From Pontibacter flavimaris (GTDB lineage: Bacteria > Bacteroidota > Bacteroidia > Cytophagales > Hymenobacteraceae), in contig NZ_LVWA01000005.1 in the NCBI RefSeq assembly GCF_001907195.1, positions 744,001-808,000 on the forward strand: a stretch of 64,000 bases of DNA. The letters are read 5' to 3'. Below are positions 42,907 to 54,198 of this stretch, piece by piece (within the stretch, counting starts at the first letter, position 1; every line of letters starts with the position of its first letter). The notes beneath the pieces are model-generated. The model saw only the letters and a list, made by a program, of their open reading frames with translations, searched no databases and had not been told where the DNA came from. The position numbers were made by a program, and so were the translations under genes.

Positions 42907-43767
42907 ATGAGAAAAATCAAGAAAATACATAAAGCCATCAGCGCCCCCATTGATGATCTGGTAACCTACCGGGCCTTGCCAACCAACTCGGTGGAGTACA
43001 TCGACCCGTTTCTGTTCCTGAACCACCACGGGCCGCAGGTGTACAAACCGGGCAATCGTGGGTTGCCGTTCGGGCCGCACCCGCACCGGGGCTTCGAAAC
43101 GCTGACCTTTATACTTGACGGTGACATCACGCACCAGGACACCGGTGGTGGAAGAGACGTGATTCAGGCGGGTGGCGTGCAGTGGATGACGGCAGGCCGC
43201 GGGTTGATCCATGCAGAGGTTTCTTCAGAGAAATTTAAACAGGAGGGAGGCCCCTTGGAGATTCTGCAACTATGGTTTAACCTGCCCGCCAAGTATAAAA
43301 TGACAGCGCCGAAGTACATCGGGCTGCAGAAAGACAAGATACCGGTAGTTACCGAGGATGCCGGCAAAGTAAAAGCGCATGTAATTTCGGGCAGTTGGCG
43401 CGATACCAAAGGCCCCATCCCATCGCTGAGCGACATCCACATGGCAAGTATAACATTGCAGCAGGGCGGCCGTTTTACGGCCCAGGTGCCGGCAGCGCGC
43501 AACATCTTCTTCTATGTGGTGCGCGGCTCCGTGAAGGTAAACGGCGAGACAGCTGCGAAGCTGCACTTGGTGGAGTTTGCCAATGAGGGCGATGAAGTGC
43601 AGGTGGAAGCGCTGGAGGACAGCTACATCCTCTTCGGCCATGCCCAGCCATTCAACGAACCCGTGGTAGCGCACGGGCCGTTTGTGATGAACACGGAAGA
43701 AGAGATTCAACAGGCTTTCCAGGATTACCAGCAGGGCAAAATGGGCCGTTGGGAAAGCTGGGACTAA
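42907..43767 (+). CDS. Pirin-family protein
   Basis: Bicupin of 286 residues. The N-terminal cupin carries the metal site FGPHPHRGFETLTFILDG with GGVQWMTAGRGLIHAE further on; the second cupin (about 170-270) is degenerate. Pirins show quercetin 2,3-dioxygenase activity in vitro or act as redox-linked regulators; the role here is unknown. I chose ATG at 42907, since the extra 17 residues from 42856 do not fit the family. It ends at a bidirectional terminator. Confidence 0.9.
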   Translation: MRKIKKIHKAISAPIDDLVTYRALPTNSVEYIDPFLFLNHHGPQVYKPGNRGLPFGPHPHRGFETLTFILDGDITHQDTGGGRDVIQAGGVQWMTAGRGLIHAEVSSEKFKQEGGPLEILQLWFNLPAKYKMTAPKYIGLQKDKIPVVTEDAGKVKAHVISGSWRDTKGPIPSLSDIHMASITLQQGGRFTAQVPAARNIFFYVVRGSVKVNGETAAKLHLVEFANEGDEVQVEALEDSYILFGHAQPFNEPVVAHGPFVMNTEEEIQQAFQDYQQGKMGRWESWD

Positions 43768-43885
43768 GGCGGTAGTTAAGAAGGGTCCCTGTCTGGATTC
43801 GCTCTTTTCAGGCTTACCTGTGCGTTTGGGCTACAACTGGCCAGGAGCTGGAAAAGCAGGCGCGGAGGCAAGTATACAAGTATAA

Positions 43886-43922
43886 AAAAGGGACAGCCAC
43901 TGCTCTAGTGGCTGTCCCTTTT
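43886..43922. terminator. Bidirectional terminator between pirin and rluF paralogue
   Basis: A perfect 16-bp stem AAAAGGGACAGCCACT / AGTGGCTGTCCCTTTT with a 5-base loop, so it has a T-run in both directions. AAGTAT words flank it on both sides. Confidence 0.88.
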
Positions 43923-43942
43923 AAGTATGAGCAAGTATAAAC

Positions 43943-44947
43943 CTACCTGGACCGGCTGGAGGAGCCTCCCTTGGAAGGGCCGCTTTTTTTCGCGCCTCCT
44001 TTAAAGCCCCCTTTGTCCGTTGCCCCCTTGGCGCCGCCTCGTGTGCCCCTGGCACCGCCCGATCCTGTCGTGGCCGGCCTGGACTTTCCGATGCGCTTGC
44101 CGGAGCCTGCATATTCTGCCGCGCCGGTTTTAACGGGTTTCTGGTAACTTCCCCGCTCAGAGGAGGCCTTGTCTTTGCCAGCCGCAGTTCTGGGCTTAAA
44201 GTCGCGGGATTCTGCTTTGGCCCTAACCGCCTTTTCCGGCTTGGCCGACGCGATCTGTTTCAGGTTCTCTATCTCCGGTGCGCTGAGGGTGCGCCAGTGG
44301 CCTTTTTGTAGTTTTGTAAGGGTGATGTTCTCTACCCGTACGCGCTGCAAAAACGTTACCTGGTAGCCCAATGCCTCGCAAATCTTCTTAATGCCATGGC
44401 TCATGCCCGCCTCCAGCACTATCCTGAACCGGGTGGTGGATTCTTTGTGTACAGCGGCTTTCTTGGGGTTGCCATCCTCGAAAGAAGCGCAGGCCTCGCT
44501 CAGCTTGGCGATAAACTCCGATGAAAATGGCTTGTTAACCGTCACGATCAGTTCCTTCTCCAGCCTGTTATCCGACTTGGCCAGTTTCCGCACCAGGTCG
44601 CTGTCGTTGCTCAGGAAAAGAACGCCCTCGTCATCACGGTCCAGCTTGCCGATGGGTTGCAGGGAAGCCGGGTGGTTGATGGCCCGCACCACGTTGTCGC
44701 GCACGCCCATATCGGCTGTGGCCGACATGCCGGATGGCTTATGCAGGACCAGGAACACGGGAGCCTCGTCCCGCACGCTCAGCAGTTGGTCATCCACCCG
44801 CACCTTGTCTTTGGGGGTTACCTTGGTGCCCGCCTCCGGCTGCTTGCCGTTTACCGTTACCCTTCCTTCTTCAATCAGCCGGTCAGCCTCGCGGCGGGAG
44901 CAGAAGCCCGAGTCGCTTATGAATTTATTTAATCGCTTTGGTTCCAT
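43943..44947 (-). CDS. rluF: RluF-type 23S rRNA pseudouridine synthase, paralogue 1
   Basis: Isomerises uridine in ribosomal RNA. ATG at 44947 (the frame from 44977 adds ten unconserved residues) gives 334 residues: an S4 RNA-binding domain (about 5-52, [17 protein letters not shown]), then the catalytic domain with Asp103 in GKLDRDDEGVLFLSN and ALGYQVTFLQRVRVENI. From about 230 to the end is a basic Lys/Gly/Ser/Ala-rich low-complexity tail, with K+R outnumbering acids, likely an RNA-binding or disordered arm. The next gene upstream is a paralogue with the same layout. GKLDRDDEG is a drift from the usual GRLD. Confidence 0.9.
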   Translation of the reverse strand: MEPKRLNKFISDSGFCSRREADRLIEEGRVTVNGKQPEAGTKVTPKDKVRVDDQLLSVRDEAPVFLVLHKPSGMSATADMGVRDNVVRAINHPASLQPIGKLDRDDEGVLFLSNDSDLVRKLAKSDNRLEKELIVTVNKPFSSEFIAKLSEACASFEDGNPKKAAVHKESTTRFRIVLEAGMSHGIKKICEALGYQVTFLQRVRVENITLTKLQKGHWRTLSAPEIENLKQIASAKPEKAVRAKAESRDFKPRTAAGKDKASSERGSYQKPVKTGAAEYAGSGKRIGKSRPATTGSGGARGTRGGAKGATDKGGFKGGAKKSGPSKGGSSSRSR

Positions 44948-45118
44948 GGTGTTTTTGGCCTTGTCGGGCAGGTACATGCCGTATGTGCTGCCGCTTGTTT
45001 TTACGCCGGTTTTACGTATGAGGCAAAATTACGGCAAAAGGATTGCTTTACCTATTGCTGTTAAGTCATAGGGTAGGATGAGGCCGATACGTTGAGGAAA
45101 GTATGGCAAACGCACACG

Positions 45119-46117
45119 CTACTTTCTGCGGCCCCCTTTGGAAGCCCCGCCTTTGCCGGCCGCGCCCCTGCCTCTGCCGCCCGCACCGGCACCTCCGCCT
45201 TTGGCTGCGCCGCGGGAGCCTTTGGCGCCTCCGGCGGTCCTGGATTTGTCGTGTTTGGCGGCGGCAGTGCTTTTACCGCTTTTAGGCCCGCTGTTTGATT
45301 TGCCCGGCTTGGCGGTAGGGGAGCCGCCACGTGGCTTCGGCTTGTTGCTTTTGGCAGGCGAAGCGGGTTCGGTGGCGTGTTTCCGGCTGGCAGAGGCCTC
45401 CTCCGTTTTAGCGGAACGCTCCACCAGGCGCATCATTTCGGCTACTTCGGCATCGGTCATGTTGCGCCACTGCCCCAGCGGAATTCGGGCGAGCGACAGG
45501 TGCATGATGCGCGTGCGCTGCAGGGTTTGTACTTCGTAGCCCAGGGCCTCGCACATGCGCCGGATCTGCCGGTTCATGCCCTGGGTAAGTATGATGCGAA
45601 ACTTGTTGGGGCCCAGCTGCTCCACAAAGCACTTCCGCGTGTTCACCCCTAGTATGGAAACGCCGTTGCTCATGCGCTCCACGAAATCGGGGTTGATGGG
45701 CCTGTCCACGGTCACGATATACTCTTTCTCGTGGTTGTTGCCGGCACGCAGAATCCTGTTGACGATGTCGCCGTTGTTTGTCAGGATGATCAGGCCCTCG
45801 GAGTCCTTATCGAGGCGGCCCACCGGGAAAATGCGTTCCGGGTAGTTGGTAAAACTGATGATGTTGTCCCGTTGCGAGGTGTCGGTGGTGGTTTCGATGC
45901 CAGGGGGTTTGTTGAGGAGCAGGTACACGGGCTCCACGGCGTCTGCCTCCAGCAGGTTTCCGTCTACGCGCACCTTGTCTCTGGCCGTCACTTTGGCGCC
46001 AATCTCGGGGCGCTTGCCGTTCACGGTTACGCGGCCCTGCTCAATCATCTTGTCGGCCTCGCGGCGGGAGCAGTAGCCTGAGTCGCTTATGAATTTATTC
46101 AGTCTGATAGGTTCCAT
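45119..46117 (-). CDS. rluF: RluF-type 23S rRNA pseudouridine synthase, paralogue 2
   Basis: 332 residues with an S4 domain (about 5-52, [17 protein letters not shown]) and catalytic domain with Asp103 in [16 protein letters not shown], plus [17 protein letters not shown]. This copy keeps the canonical GRLD motif and is probably the true RluF (23S U2604 type). A tail of about 100 residues rich in Gly, Arg, Lys and Ala ([20 protein letters not shown]) follows. It lies upstream of paralogue 1 on the same strand, 171 bp apart. The active-site numbering is identical, so a tandem duplication is likely. Confidence 0.92.
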   Translation of the reverse strand: MEPIRLNKFISDSGYCSRREADKMIEQGRVTVNGKRPEIGAKVTARDKVRVDGNLLEADAVEPVYLLLNKPPGIETTTDTSQRDNIISFTNYPERIFPVGRLDKDSEGLIILTNNGDIVNRILRAGNNHEKEYIVTVDRPINPDFVERMSNGVSILGVNTRKCFVEQLGPNKFRIILTQGMNRQIRRMCEALGYEVQTLQRTRIMHLSLARIPLGQWRNMTDAEVAEMMRLVERSAKTEEASASRKHATEPASPAKSNKPKPRGGSPTAKPGKSNSGPKSGKSTAAAKHDKSRTAGGAKGSRGAAKGGGAGAGGRGRGAAGKGGASKGGRRK

Positions 46118-46281
46118 CTTGTGCCGGGGCTAGAGCAGCGGCAGAGCTTGCTGCCGTGCCCATACTTCATACTTTCAAAAGTACGGGAATGGCCGTGGTA
46201 TACCTAAAGCGGTTGGCAGAATATTCCCAAACACGCCTCCTTCTAAAGAAATACAAGTATAAATCAACCGAATAAAGAGGC

Positions 46282-46695
46282 TCATTTATCGAGCGCGTAC
46301 TGCTGCAGCCACTCCTGCGCCTTGCCCATGTCCTCAAAAACCCGCACTTCAAATGCTTTCAGGCTGCTAAAGAATTTTTCGGCCGAGGAGCCGCCAAAGG
46401 TTTCCGGGGTGGTTACCATGGCAAAGTGCTTCAACCCAGCGCGAGCCGCCCATGGCGCCCATTCCTTCACCACCCAATCCATGGAGTGGTCCCAGCTACC
46501 GATAAGCAGGCGGGTATCGTTCAGCACACAGCTGTAACCGGCATTAGCCAGGGCCTCGGTATAGGCGGCGGCACCTGTCTTAATGTTTTCCTCCGTCAAG
46601 TAGCCCATCCAGTTCACATGCACCCACCTGTTCTTGGTGTTGGTGTTGATGGTGAGGTATACTCTGCCAAAAGGGTTGCGTAGCTCTTGAATCAT
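46282..46695 (-). CDS. STAS/SpoIIAA-like small protein
   Basis: 137 residues, soluble. Alternating strands and helices with LTEENIKTGAAAYTEALANAGYSCVLNDTRLLIGSW and a late FEDMGKAQEWLQQY resemble the SpoIIAA-like/STAS fold found as many copies in Hymenobacteraceae. No phosphorylatable Ser in the usual position could be confirmed. The role is unknown; possibly cytoplasmic sensing or carrying of a lipid or small ligand. A TACCTTTG -7 box lies 18 bases upstream of the ATG. Confidence 0.7.
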   Translation of the reverse strand: MIQELRNPFGRVYLTINTNTKNRWVHVNWMGYLTEENIKTGAAAYTEALANAGYSCVLNDTRLLIGSWDHSMDWVVKEWAPWAARAGLKHFAMVTTPETFGGSSAEKFFSSLKAFEVRVFEDMGKAQEWLQQYALDK

Positions 46696-46712
46696 ACTCT
46701 ACTCGTAAATCA

Positions 46713-46720
46713 CAAAGGTA
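46713..46720 (-). promoter_or_regulatory. Probable -7 box of the STAS-like gene
   Basis: TACCTTTG on the minus strand matches TAnnTTTG exactly and lies 18 bases before the start codon at 46695. A T-rich stretch precedes it, but no clear -33 TTG at the right spacing. Confidence 0.45.
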
Positions 46721-46907
46721 GCAAAAACGCAAAAATGATCCAGCGCCTGAACGCAGGAAGCATCAGTCCTTCACCAAAAATTGTAGGACTCTTTTAGGAA
46801 AAGTAATGACTAAGTATGTACGGGCAGGCGGGGCAATCGTTCAGCCTGACACCCCTGGTCGACAGGCAGGCAGCGGGCTGAACGTAGCGCCAGGGGAGAA
46901 GGTAGGC

Positions 46908-47819
46908 TTAGCCCAGGTTGGTGGCTTTCTCCCCGTTGGTTATACTTTGGTTGTAGGTGAGGGTAGAGGCAGGCAGGGCCAGCAGGGGCACCTGCGGGTG
47001 CGCCGTGATCTTGCCGGTCACGCTTCGGTCCAGCAGCCTTTCCATGAAGTTGTGGCGCTGCGGAATAAGCACCAGCAGGTCGGCGTGCTGCTCTAAAATG
47101 TACTTCTGTATCCCCTCGGCTACCTCCTCCTGAATATCGAACTGGAAGTCGAGCGTTATGCCCTGCAGCTTGGCAGACAGTTGCTCCAGCGCCTCGTGCG
47201 GGTCGAACGTGGCGTATTGCAGGTTGTTTTTGTAAAGGTGCAGCACCTGCAGGCTGGCTTCAAAAGTGGCCACAAAATCGCGCAGCGGTTGCAGGTCGGC
47301 GGTGGCGGGCAATTTGCTCAGGTTGGTGGCAAACAGCACTTTCCGGAAGTACCTGAACGGCATGTTCTCCGGAACGGCTAGGATGGGCACCTTGCTTTCC
47401 TGCATCACGGAGATGGTGGTACTGCCCAACAGCGCCTGGCTGAATGGCCCGCCGCCCTGCATGCCCATCACCACCAGGTCGGCCTTATACTTCTCAATAG
47501 CCTCCAGGATCATCTCATAGGAGCCGCCCATGCGGGCCGCCGCTCGCAGCGGGATGCTTTGATAGGCCTCCAGTAGCCCGTCTGCTGCGCCAATCTCCGT
47601 CCGGGTTGCCAGGGCGAAATCCTTCAGCGACCTGGCCTTCCCTTCCTCCAGCGCAAGGATGACATCGGTTGTGTCGAGGCTGGCAGGCGGCGTCATGATC
47701 GGGTAGAAGGCGTGGAAGAGGATGATCTCCGCGCCTGTAACCCGGGCTATCTCCAGGGCATAGGTAAGGGCGTTTCGGGAGTTGTTGGAATAATCTATCG
47801 GGACTAGTATCGATTTCAT
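46908..47819 (-). CDS. Tandem-domain universal stress protein
   Basis: 303 residues with two UspA-like domains. Domain 1 (1 to about 150) begins ILVPIDYSNNSRNALTYALE and holds the nucleotide-binding pattern VMGMQGGGPFSQALLGSTT. Domain 2 (about 155-290) is more diverged (VLIPQRHNFMERLLDRSVTGK). Such proteins bind ATP or other ligands under starvation or oxidative stress. A TACTTTTG box at 47882-47875 may be its promoter element. Confidence 0.92.
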   Translation of the reverse strand: MKSILVPIDYSNNSRNALTYALEIARVTGAEIILFHAFYPIMTPPASLDTTDVILALEEGKARSLKDFALATRTEIGAADGLLEAYQSIPLRAAARMGGSYEMILEAIEKYKADLVVMGMQGGGPFSQALLGSTTISVMQESKVPILAVPENMPFRYFRKVLFATNLSKLPATADLQPLRDFVATFEASLQVLHLYKNNLQYATFDPHEALEQLSAKLQGITLDFQFDIQEEVAEGIQKYILEQHADLLVLIPQRHNFMERLLDRSVTGKITAHPQVPLLALPASTLTYNQSITNGEKATNLG

Positions 47820-47874
47820 GGCGCTTCTGCTTTATACTTCTGGTGTGTAGCGGTGATACACATAAGCTACATTA

Positions 47875-47882
47875 CAAAAGTA
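47875..47882 (-). promoter_or_regulatory. Possible -7 box of the universal stress gene
   Basis: TACTTTTG on the minus strand fits TAnnTTTG and lies 56 bases before the start at 47819. The -33 partner is not evident. Confidence 0.35.
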
Positions 47883-47948
47883 ACGCAAGGGCAGCAGGAA
47901 AAAGATGCCACCGGTCAGTGGAAAAACTGAGGTATATCAGCTTTTACA

Positions 47949-47981
47949 AAAAAAGGGAGGCTGCCACGGCGGCAGCCTCCC
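47949..47981 (-). terminator. Terminator of the M28 peptidase gene
   Basis: A perfect 11-bp stem GGGAGGCTGCC / GGCAGCCTCCC (47955-47981) followed on the minus strand by seven T. It lies about 30 bases beyond the peptidase stop. Confidence 0.87.
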
Positions 47982-48012
47982 TGAAAAGCATGCATTTTAT
48001 ACTTTGTTCCTG

Positions 48013-49566
48013 TTAGTCCAGGCCACCTTTGCGGGTAGGCTCCCTCAGGGCAGGCCAGGTTCTCTGCTCGCCTGTTCTCTGGTCTACCGGCAGAACGATG
48101 CGCTCACGGTTCGACATGTTAGGGTCTTCGCTGGCCTTGTAGGCAAGTATGGCTACCAGGATGGCGTTGCTGCGCACATCATCAAATACGATCTTGTCGT
48201 AGGTGTCGCGGTTGGTGTGCCAGGTGTAGGTGCCGTAGGACCAGCTAAGCGAGCTCAGCATGAAGGCCGGGGCGCCCGCCGCCACAAAAGAGGCGTGGTC
48301 GGAGCCGCCGCCGCCCGGGAAGCCCGGGAAATGCGTCTCAATGGAGCTGGTGATCTCATTTGGGGCGGCGCTCAGCCAGCGGCCCAGGAAGTCGTAGGCG
48401 TGCAGGAAGCCCTGGCCCGAGATGTTGGCCACGCGGCCTGTTCCGTTGTCCTGGTTAAACACGGCCTGGGTGTTCTTCACAATCTGCGGATGATCGGCTA
48501 CGAAGGCGCGCGAGCCGTTCAGGCCCTGCTCCTCGCTGCCCCAGTGGCCGGCAAGTATAGTGCGCTTCGGGTTCGGGTACATTTTCTTCAGGATGCGCAT
48601 GGCCTCCATCATCACAATAGTGCCGGTGCCGTTGTCGGTGGCGCCGGTGCCGCCATCCCAGGAGTCGAAGTGCGCGGAAAGTATCACGTATTCCTCCGGC
48701 TTCTCGGTGCCTTTGATCTCGGCGATGGTGTTAAAGGTAGGGGCGTTCTTCAGGTTCTTTGACTCTGCCTGTATTTTGATCTGCGGCTTGCTGCCAGACT
48801 CCACCAGACGGTAAAGCATGCCATAGTCCTCGAGGGCCATGTCGATGCTCGGGATCTTGTTGGTGTAGGCGCCGAATATCTTGTTCACGCCGAATCCGCG
48901 CGACCAGTTAGAGGTAACCACGCCCGCTGCGCCTGCTTTTTCCAGTGCCGGAGGAAGTGTGCGGCTGTTGTACCCCATCGTCTTCATACGCTCAGACCAC
49001 GCATCGTTCAGCGAGTCGCGGTGCTGCTTCATTTTCTCCAGGGATTCCTTCGTGGCAAACTCCTCCCAATTGTAGTCCGGTCTGCCGGTCGGCTGCATCA
49101 TCGAGATCATCACGATCTTGCCTTTTGCGCTTGGCAACCACCGCTGAAACGCCACCGAGTCCTGCACTTCGGGAAGTACGATCACCTCGGCGGTTACGCC
49201 CTTGCTTTTGGTGCCGGGGCTCCAGGCCAGTTGGGTCGCCTCCAGCGACTGCACCCGCGGGTGCACCATGTCTACGTGCGTGGTGCCACGCTGCCAGCCG
49301 CGCCACTCGCCCCACTTCTCGTTGCGAGCCTCAATGCCCCAGCTTTTATACTTTGCCACCGCCCAATCGTGCGCTTTCTGCATCTCGGGGGTGCCTACCA
49401 GGCGCGGGCCGATGCCATCCAGCAGCTCATGTGCGAGCACCTCCAGCTGTGAGTTCTCGTTTGCCTCCTTCACGATGCTCTCCACCACGGGGTCCTTCAC
49501 CTGTGCCTGCGCCAGGCTTCCGCTCAGGAGCATGAAAAAGGCAAAAGCGTATACTTTTCTCTTCAT
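48013..49566 (-). CDS. Secreted M28-family zinc carboxy/aminopeptidase
   Basis: 517 residues with a signal peptide ending SLAQAQ. Resembles the plasma glutamate carboxypeptidase-like M28 branch: LDGIGPRLVGTPEM at the start of the catalytic fold, a PA-type insert (about 110-260), then metal ligands in SAHFDSWDGGTGATDNGTG, HWGSEEQGLNGS, FNQDNGTGR and a late His in YTWHTNRDTYD. All M28 ligands appear present. It digests peptides in the periplasm or outside the cell. Alone on the minus strand with its own terminator. Only distantly related to the M28 peptidase at 29.1 kb. Confidence 0.92.
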   Translation of the reverse strand: MKRKVYAFAFFMLLSGSLAQAQVKDPVVESIVKEANENSQLEVLAHELLDGIGPRLVGTPEMQKAHDWAVAKYKSWGIEARNEKWGEWRGWQRGTTHVDMVHPRVQSLEATQLAWSPGTKSKGVTAEVIVLPEVQDSVAFQRWLPSAKGKIVMISMMQPTGRPDYNWEEFATKESLEKMKQHRDSLNDAWSERMKTMGYNSRTLPPALEKAGAAGVVTSNWSRGFGVNKIFGAYTNKIPSIDMALEDYGMLYRLVESGSKPQIKIQAESKNLKNAPTFNTIAEIKGTEKPEEYVILSAHFDSWDGGTGATDNGTGTIVMMEAMRILKKMYPNPKRTILAGHWGSEEQGLNGSRAFVADHPQIVKNTQAVFNQDNGTGRVANISGQGFLHAYDFLGRWLSAAPNEITSSIETHFPGFPGGGGSDHASFVAAGAPAFMLSSLSWSYGTYTWHTNRDTYDKIVFDDVRSNAILVAILAYKASEDPNMSNRERIVLPVDQRTGEQRTWPALREPTRKGGLD

Positions 49567-49786
49567 AAGGGTTTGGTTAATATGGAATAGGTATATAGTT
49601 TTTTTACATTAGAGGCGAAAGCGACGGGATGGTTTAATCAGCAGCAGGCTGAATCCGTAAAGTATAGCCATAAGACTTTTGCCGGCAGAGCGCCCCATTC
49701 TTTTCCAAAGCTATACTTTATCCAGGAAAACGGAAACTAAATTGCTGTTTCCGTACTTATCCAGAAAACACCCTAACAGAATCCGT

Positions 49787-50047
49787 ATGCTGGAGCATTC
49801 CATGTTTGAGCGGCTCCCGCTGCGGAGCCAGGCCGAAACACTGGCCAAAGAGGGCACCATCCTGGCCCAACGCCAATTCAATAGCTGGACCGTTACGCTT
49901 TATACTTTGAACCACGCTTTTGTGGAAGTATGGACAGGGCGGGAGGCGCAGGTGATCAGCACCTTCAGGAAATCGGCCAACGCCCTGGCGGTACTGGAGC
50001 CGTACGTGGAGGGACTTGATGTACAAAGGATGCTGGACGACTGGTAA
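49787..50047 (+). CDS. Small conserved-looking protein of unknown function
   Basis: 86 residues from ATG at 49787; the longer frame from 49679 has an unlikely N-terminus. Not recognised. Balanced composition with amphipathic helix and strands (FNSWTVTLYTLNHAFVEVWTG) suggests a real, compact domain, and the last residues VQRMLDDW end just before an intergenic hairpin. ATACTT falls in the reading frame (codons for LYTL). No operon partner. Confidence 0.6.
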   Translation: MLEHSMFERLPLRSQAETLAKEGTILAQRQFNSWTVTLYTLNHAFVEVWTGREAQVISTFRKSANALAVLEPYVEGLDVQRMLDDW

Positions 50048-50136
50048 GAAGCTGCAGCTTTATACTTTCGGATAACGCCATCGCAGCCGTTGCCATACTT
50101 GCCAGAGCTCATAGCCTACAGGCAGTATGGTTGGCT

Positions 50137-50174
50137 AAAAAAGGCAGACACCCCGCCGGATGCCTGCCTTTTTT
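50137..50174. terminator. Bidirectional terminator before brnQ end
   Basis: AAAAAAGGCAG / CTGCCTTTTTT arms serve the small gene on the plus strand and brnQ on the minus strand, with A/T runs on both sides. Confidence 0.85.
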
Positions 50175-50191
50175 GTCGATAAAAGTATAAT

Positions 50192-51535
50192 CTATACTTC
50201 TTCCAGCGCATACGCTTTTTGCCGGAACGAGAGGCCGTAACCCAGGAAGCCACCCAGGATGGCCGGTATGAGCCAGCCCATGCCCAGGCTGAACAGGGGC
50301 AGATGCTCCCCCAGAAAGCCAATAATGCCTGGCTCAAACCCCGCCGCCTTGATGCCGTCGAACACGCTCACGATGCCGGCAAACAAAACCGACCAGGTAT
50401 ACACCGCGTTCCGGTTCTTGAGCGCCGGCCCCATCAGGGTTAAAGCAATCAGCACGATAACGATCGGGTAAATCGCCACCAGCACAGGAATGGAGAAGGA
50501 AATGATCTGCGTGAGACCCACGTTCGAGATCACCGCGCTCACTATTGTCAGGATCAGTACATAATTTTTATAGGAGATGGAGGGGCGCAGCTTGTTGAAG
50601 AAACTGGCGCAGGCCACGATCAGCCCGATGCTGGTGGTGAGGCAGGCAAAGAAAATGGCAATACCCAGAATCAGGTTCCCCCACAGGCCGAAGTGCAGGT
50701 TCGATACGTTGGTGATGATGAGACCGCCGTTCTCCAAATGCCCCAGCGTTTCCACACTGGTGGCGCCCGTATACGCCAGCCCGATGTAGACCAAAGCCAG
50801 TCCGGCGGCGGCCACAAAGCCTGCCGTAGCCGTTACTTTGGCAATCTGCCGGGTGCTCTCCACGCCCTTTGCGCGAATCGTGCTGATCACGATCAGGCCG
50901 AAGACAAAGGAGCCGATGGTATCCATAGTCAGGTATCCCTCCTGAAACCCTTTAAAGAAAGGGGCGCTCTCATATAAGCCCACCGGCACCTGGGTACTGC
51001 CGAGCGGGTCAGCCACGCTTTTTGTCAGTAGCACGAAGAGAATCAGCAGCAGCACCGGCGTCAGAATCTTACCGATGCGATCCACTATCTTGCTGGGGTT
51101 TAACGAAAGCAGGTACGTTATGGCAAAGAACACAACCGAGTATAGCGCCATCCCCCAGCCAGACGTCCGCAATGCTTCGGGCAGGAAGGGCACGATACCG
51201 ATTTCGTAAGATACGGTGCCGGTTCTGGGTACGGCAAACAGAGGGCCCAGCGTCAGGTAGATGACCACCGGAAACAGCAGGCCGAAGACAGGGTGCACCT
51301 TCGCCGAGATCGTCTGTACATCCTCGTTCTTGGAGACGCCCATGGCGATAACACCAAGTAGGGGAAGCCCCACACCGGTCAGCAGGAAGCCCACAATGGC
51401 AGGCACTAAGTTTTCGCCGGCGGCCTGGCCCAGCGAGAGCGGAAAAATGAGGTTGCCCGCGCCGAAGAAAATAGCGAAGAGCATCAGGCCGATAAAAAAG
51501 GTTTCTTTAAAAGAGAGGTTAGGAGTAGTACGCAC
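50192..51535 (-). CDS. brnQ: Branched-chain amino acid:cation symporter BrnQ
   Basis: Inner-membrane transporter for Leu, Ile and Val, 447 residues with about twelve hydrophobic helices. The first helix region FFIGLMLFAIFFGAGNLIFPLSLGQAAG is the family signature, and GPLFAVPRTGTVSYEIG lies near residue 105. The start is GTG at 51535, as no ATG is in frame nearby and the next residues (TTPNLSFKETF) lead straight into the first helix. Stands alone. Confidence 0.93.
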   Translation of the reverse strand: MRTTPNLSFKETFFIGLMLFAIFFGAGNLIFPLSLGQAAGENLVPAIVGFLLTGVGLPLLGVIAMGVSKNEDVQTISAKVHPVFGLLFPVVIYLTLGPLFAVPRTGTVSYEIGIVPFLPEALRTSGWGMALYSVVFFAITYLLSLNPSKIVDRIGKILTPVLLLILFVLLTKSVADPLGSTQVPVGLYESAPFFKGFQEGYLTMDTIGSFVFGLIVISTIRAKGVESTRQIAKVTATAGFVAAAGLALVYIGLAYTGATSVETLGHLENGGLIITNVSNLHFGLWGNLILGIAIFFACLTTSIGLIVACASFFNKLRPSISYKNYVLILTIVSAVISNVGLTQIISFSIPVLVAIYPIVIVLIALTLMGPALKNRNAVYTWSVLFAGIVSVFDGIKAAGFEPGIIGFLGEHLPLFSLGMGWLIPAILGGFLGYGLSFRQKAYALEEV

Positions 51536-52130
51536 GGGTAGTAGACTGAGTATGAAAAGAATAAGGAGCTTTCCTGCAACGATCTGCCGGAGCGCCCGGG
51601 GTGGTGAGCTTTCGTTTATGTTTTGTCAATATTCCGTTGGGCTGAACATGATGCCCGGGTGAATTTACTGATTATGTGTTAGATAAATAAGCATAAGGTG
51701 GATATTTTAGCGGTTTTCCCCAGAACGTTAAGGCTCCCGCCTCTGAAAGTAAAGTATAATTATACCTGTTGTTAATTAAGTACAGCAGTGCGCCGGAATA
51801 GCTATTGCCAGCTAAGGGGCAGCCTTATATCTTAATGTTCTTGAGGCAAAGGTAGTTCACTGCAGATAAGGGATATCCGTAAAAAAGCGCCCCTGCCTAA
51901 ACTTGCAGAGGCGCTTTTCATACTTTAATCCACCGCTACGCACACCGCGAAACCGGGCGGTGAGGCAAGGATTTGCCAGGCTTGGCGCCTCCCGGTGCGT
52001 ACGGCGCTATACTTTTATACTTCAGACGAAGCAGCGGCTGCGGGCAAGTAGCTGCGGGCAAGTGTTTAAAGCAGAAAGGGAAGGCATGTTGCCTTCCCTT
52101 TCTGTATATAAGCATTCAACATGCTCTATA
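51536..52130. other. Intergenic region with two hairpins
   Basis: 595 bases without a supported gene. A hairpin at 51883-51919 (AAAAGCGCC ... GGCGCTTTT with one mismatch) has a T-run on the plus strand but no plus-strand gene before it. A second hairpin at 52072-52104 ends the monooxygenase gene. AT-rich bases at about 51660-51790 may carry the brnQ promoter. Confidence 0.55.
52072..52104 (-). terminator. Hairpin after the trimethylamine monooxygenase gene
   Basis: Perfect 15-bp arms CAGAAAGGGAAGGCA / TGCCTTCCCTTTCTG with a 3-base loop, 27 bases beyond the stop codon. The T-run after it on the minus strand is short. Confidence 0.7.
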
Positions 52131-54143
<2,013 letters not shown>

Positions 54144-54188
54144 ATAAGTATAAACCGCCCCTCTGAACGGAGGGCGGTTTATACTTAT
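54144..54188 (-). terminator. Terminator hairpin built from AAGTATA words
   Basis: A perfect 17-bp stem ATAAGTATAAACCGCCC / GGGCGGTTTATACTTAT with an 11-base loop, just beyond the stop of the metalloprotease gene. The recurring word forms the base of both arms, and a further ATACTT follows. Confidence 0.75.
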
Positions 54189-54198
54189 ACTTTGGTTT

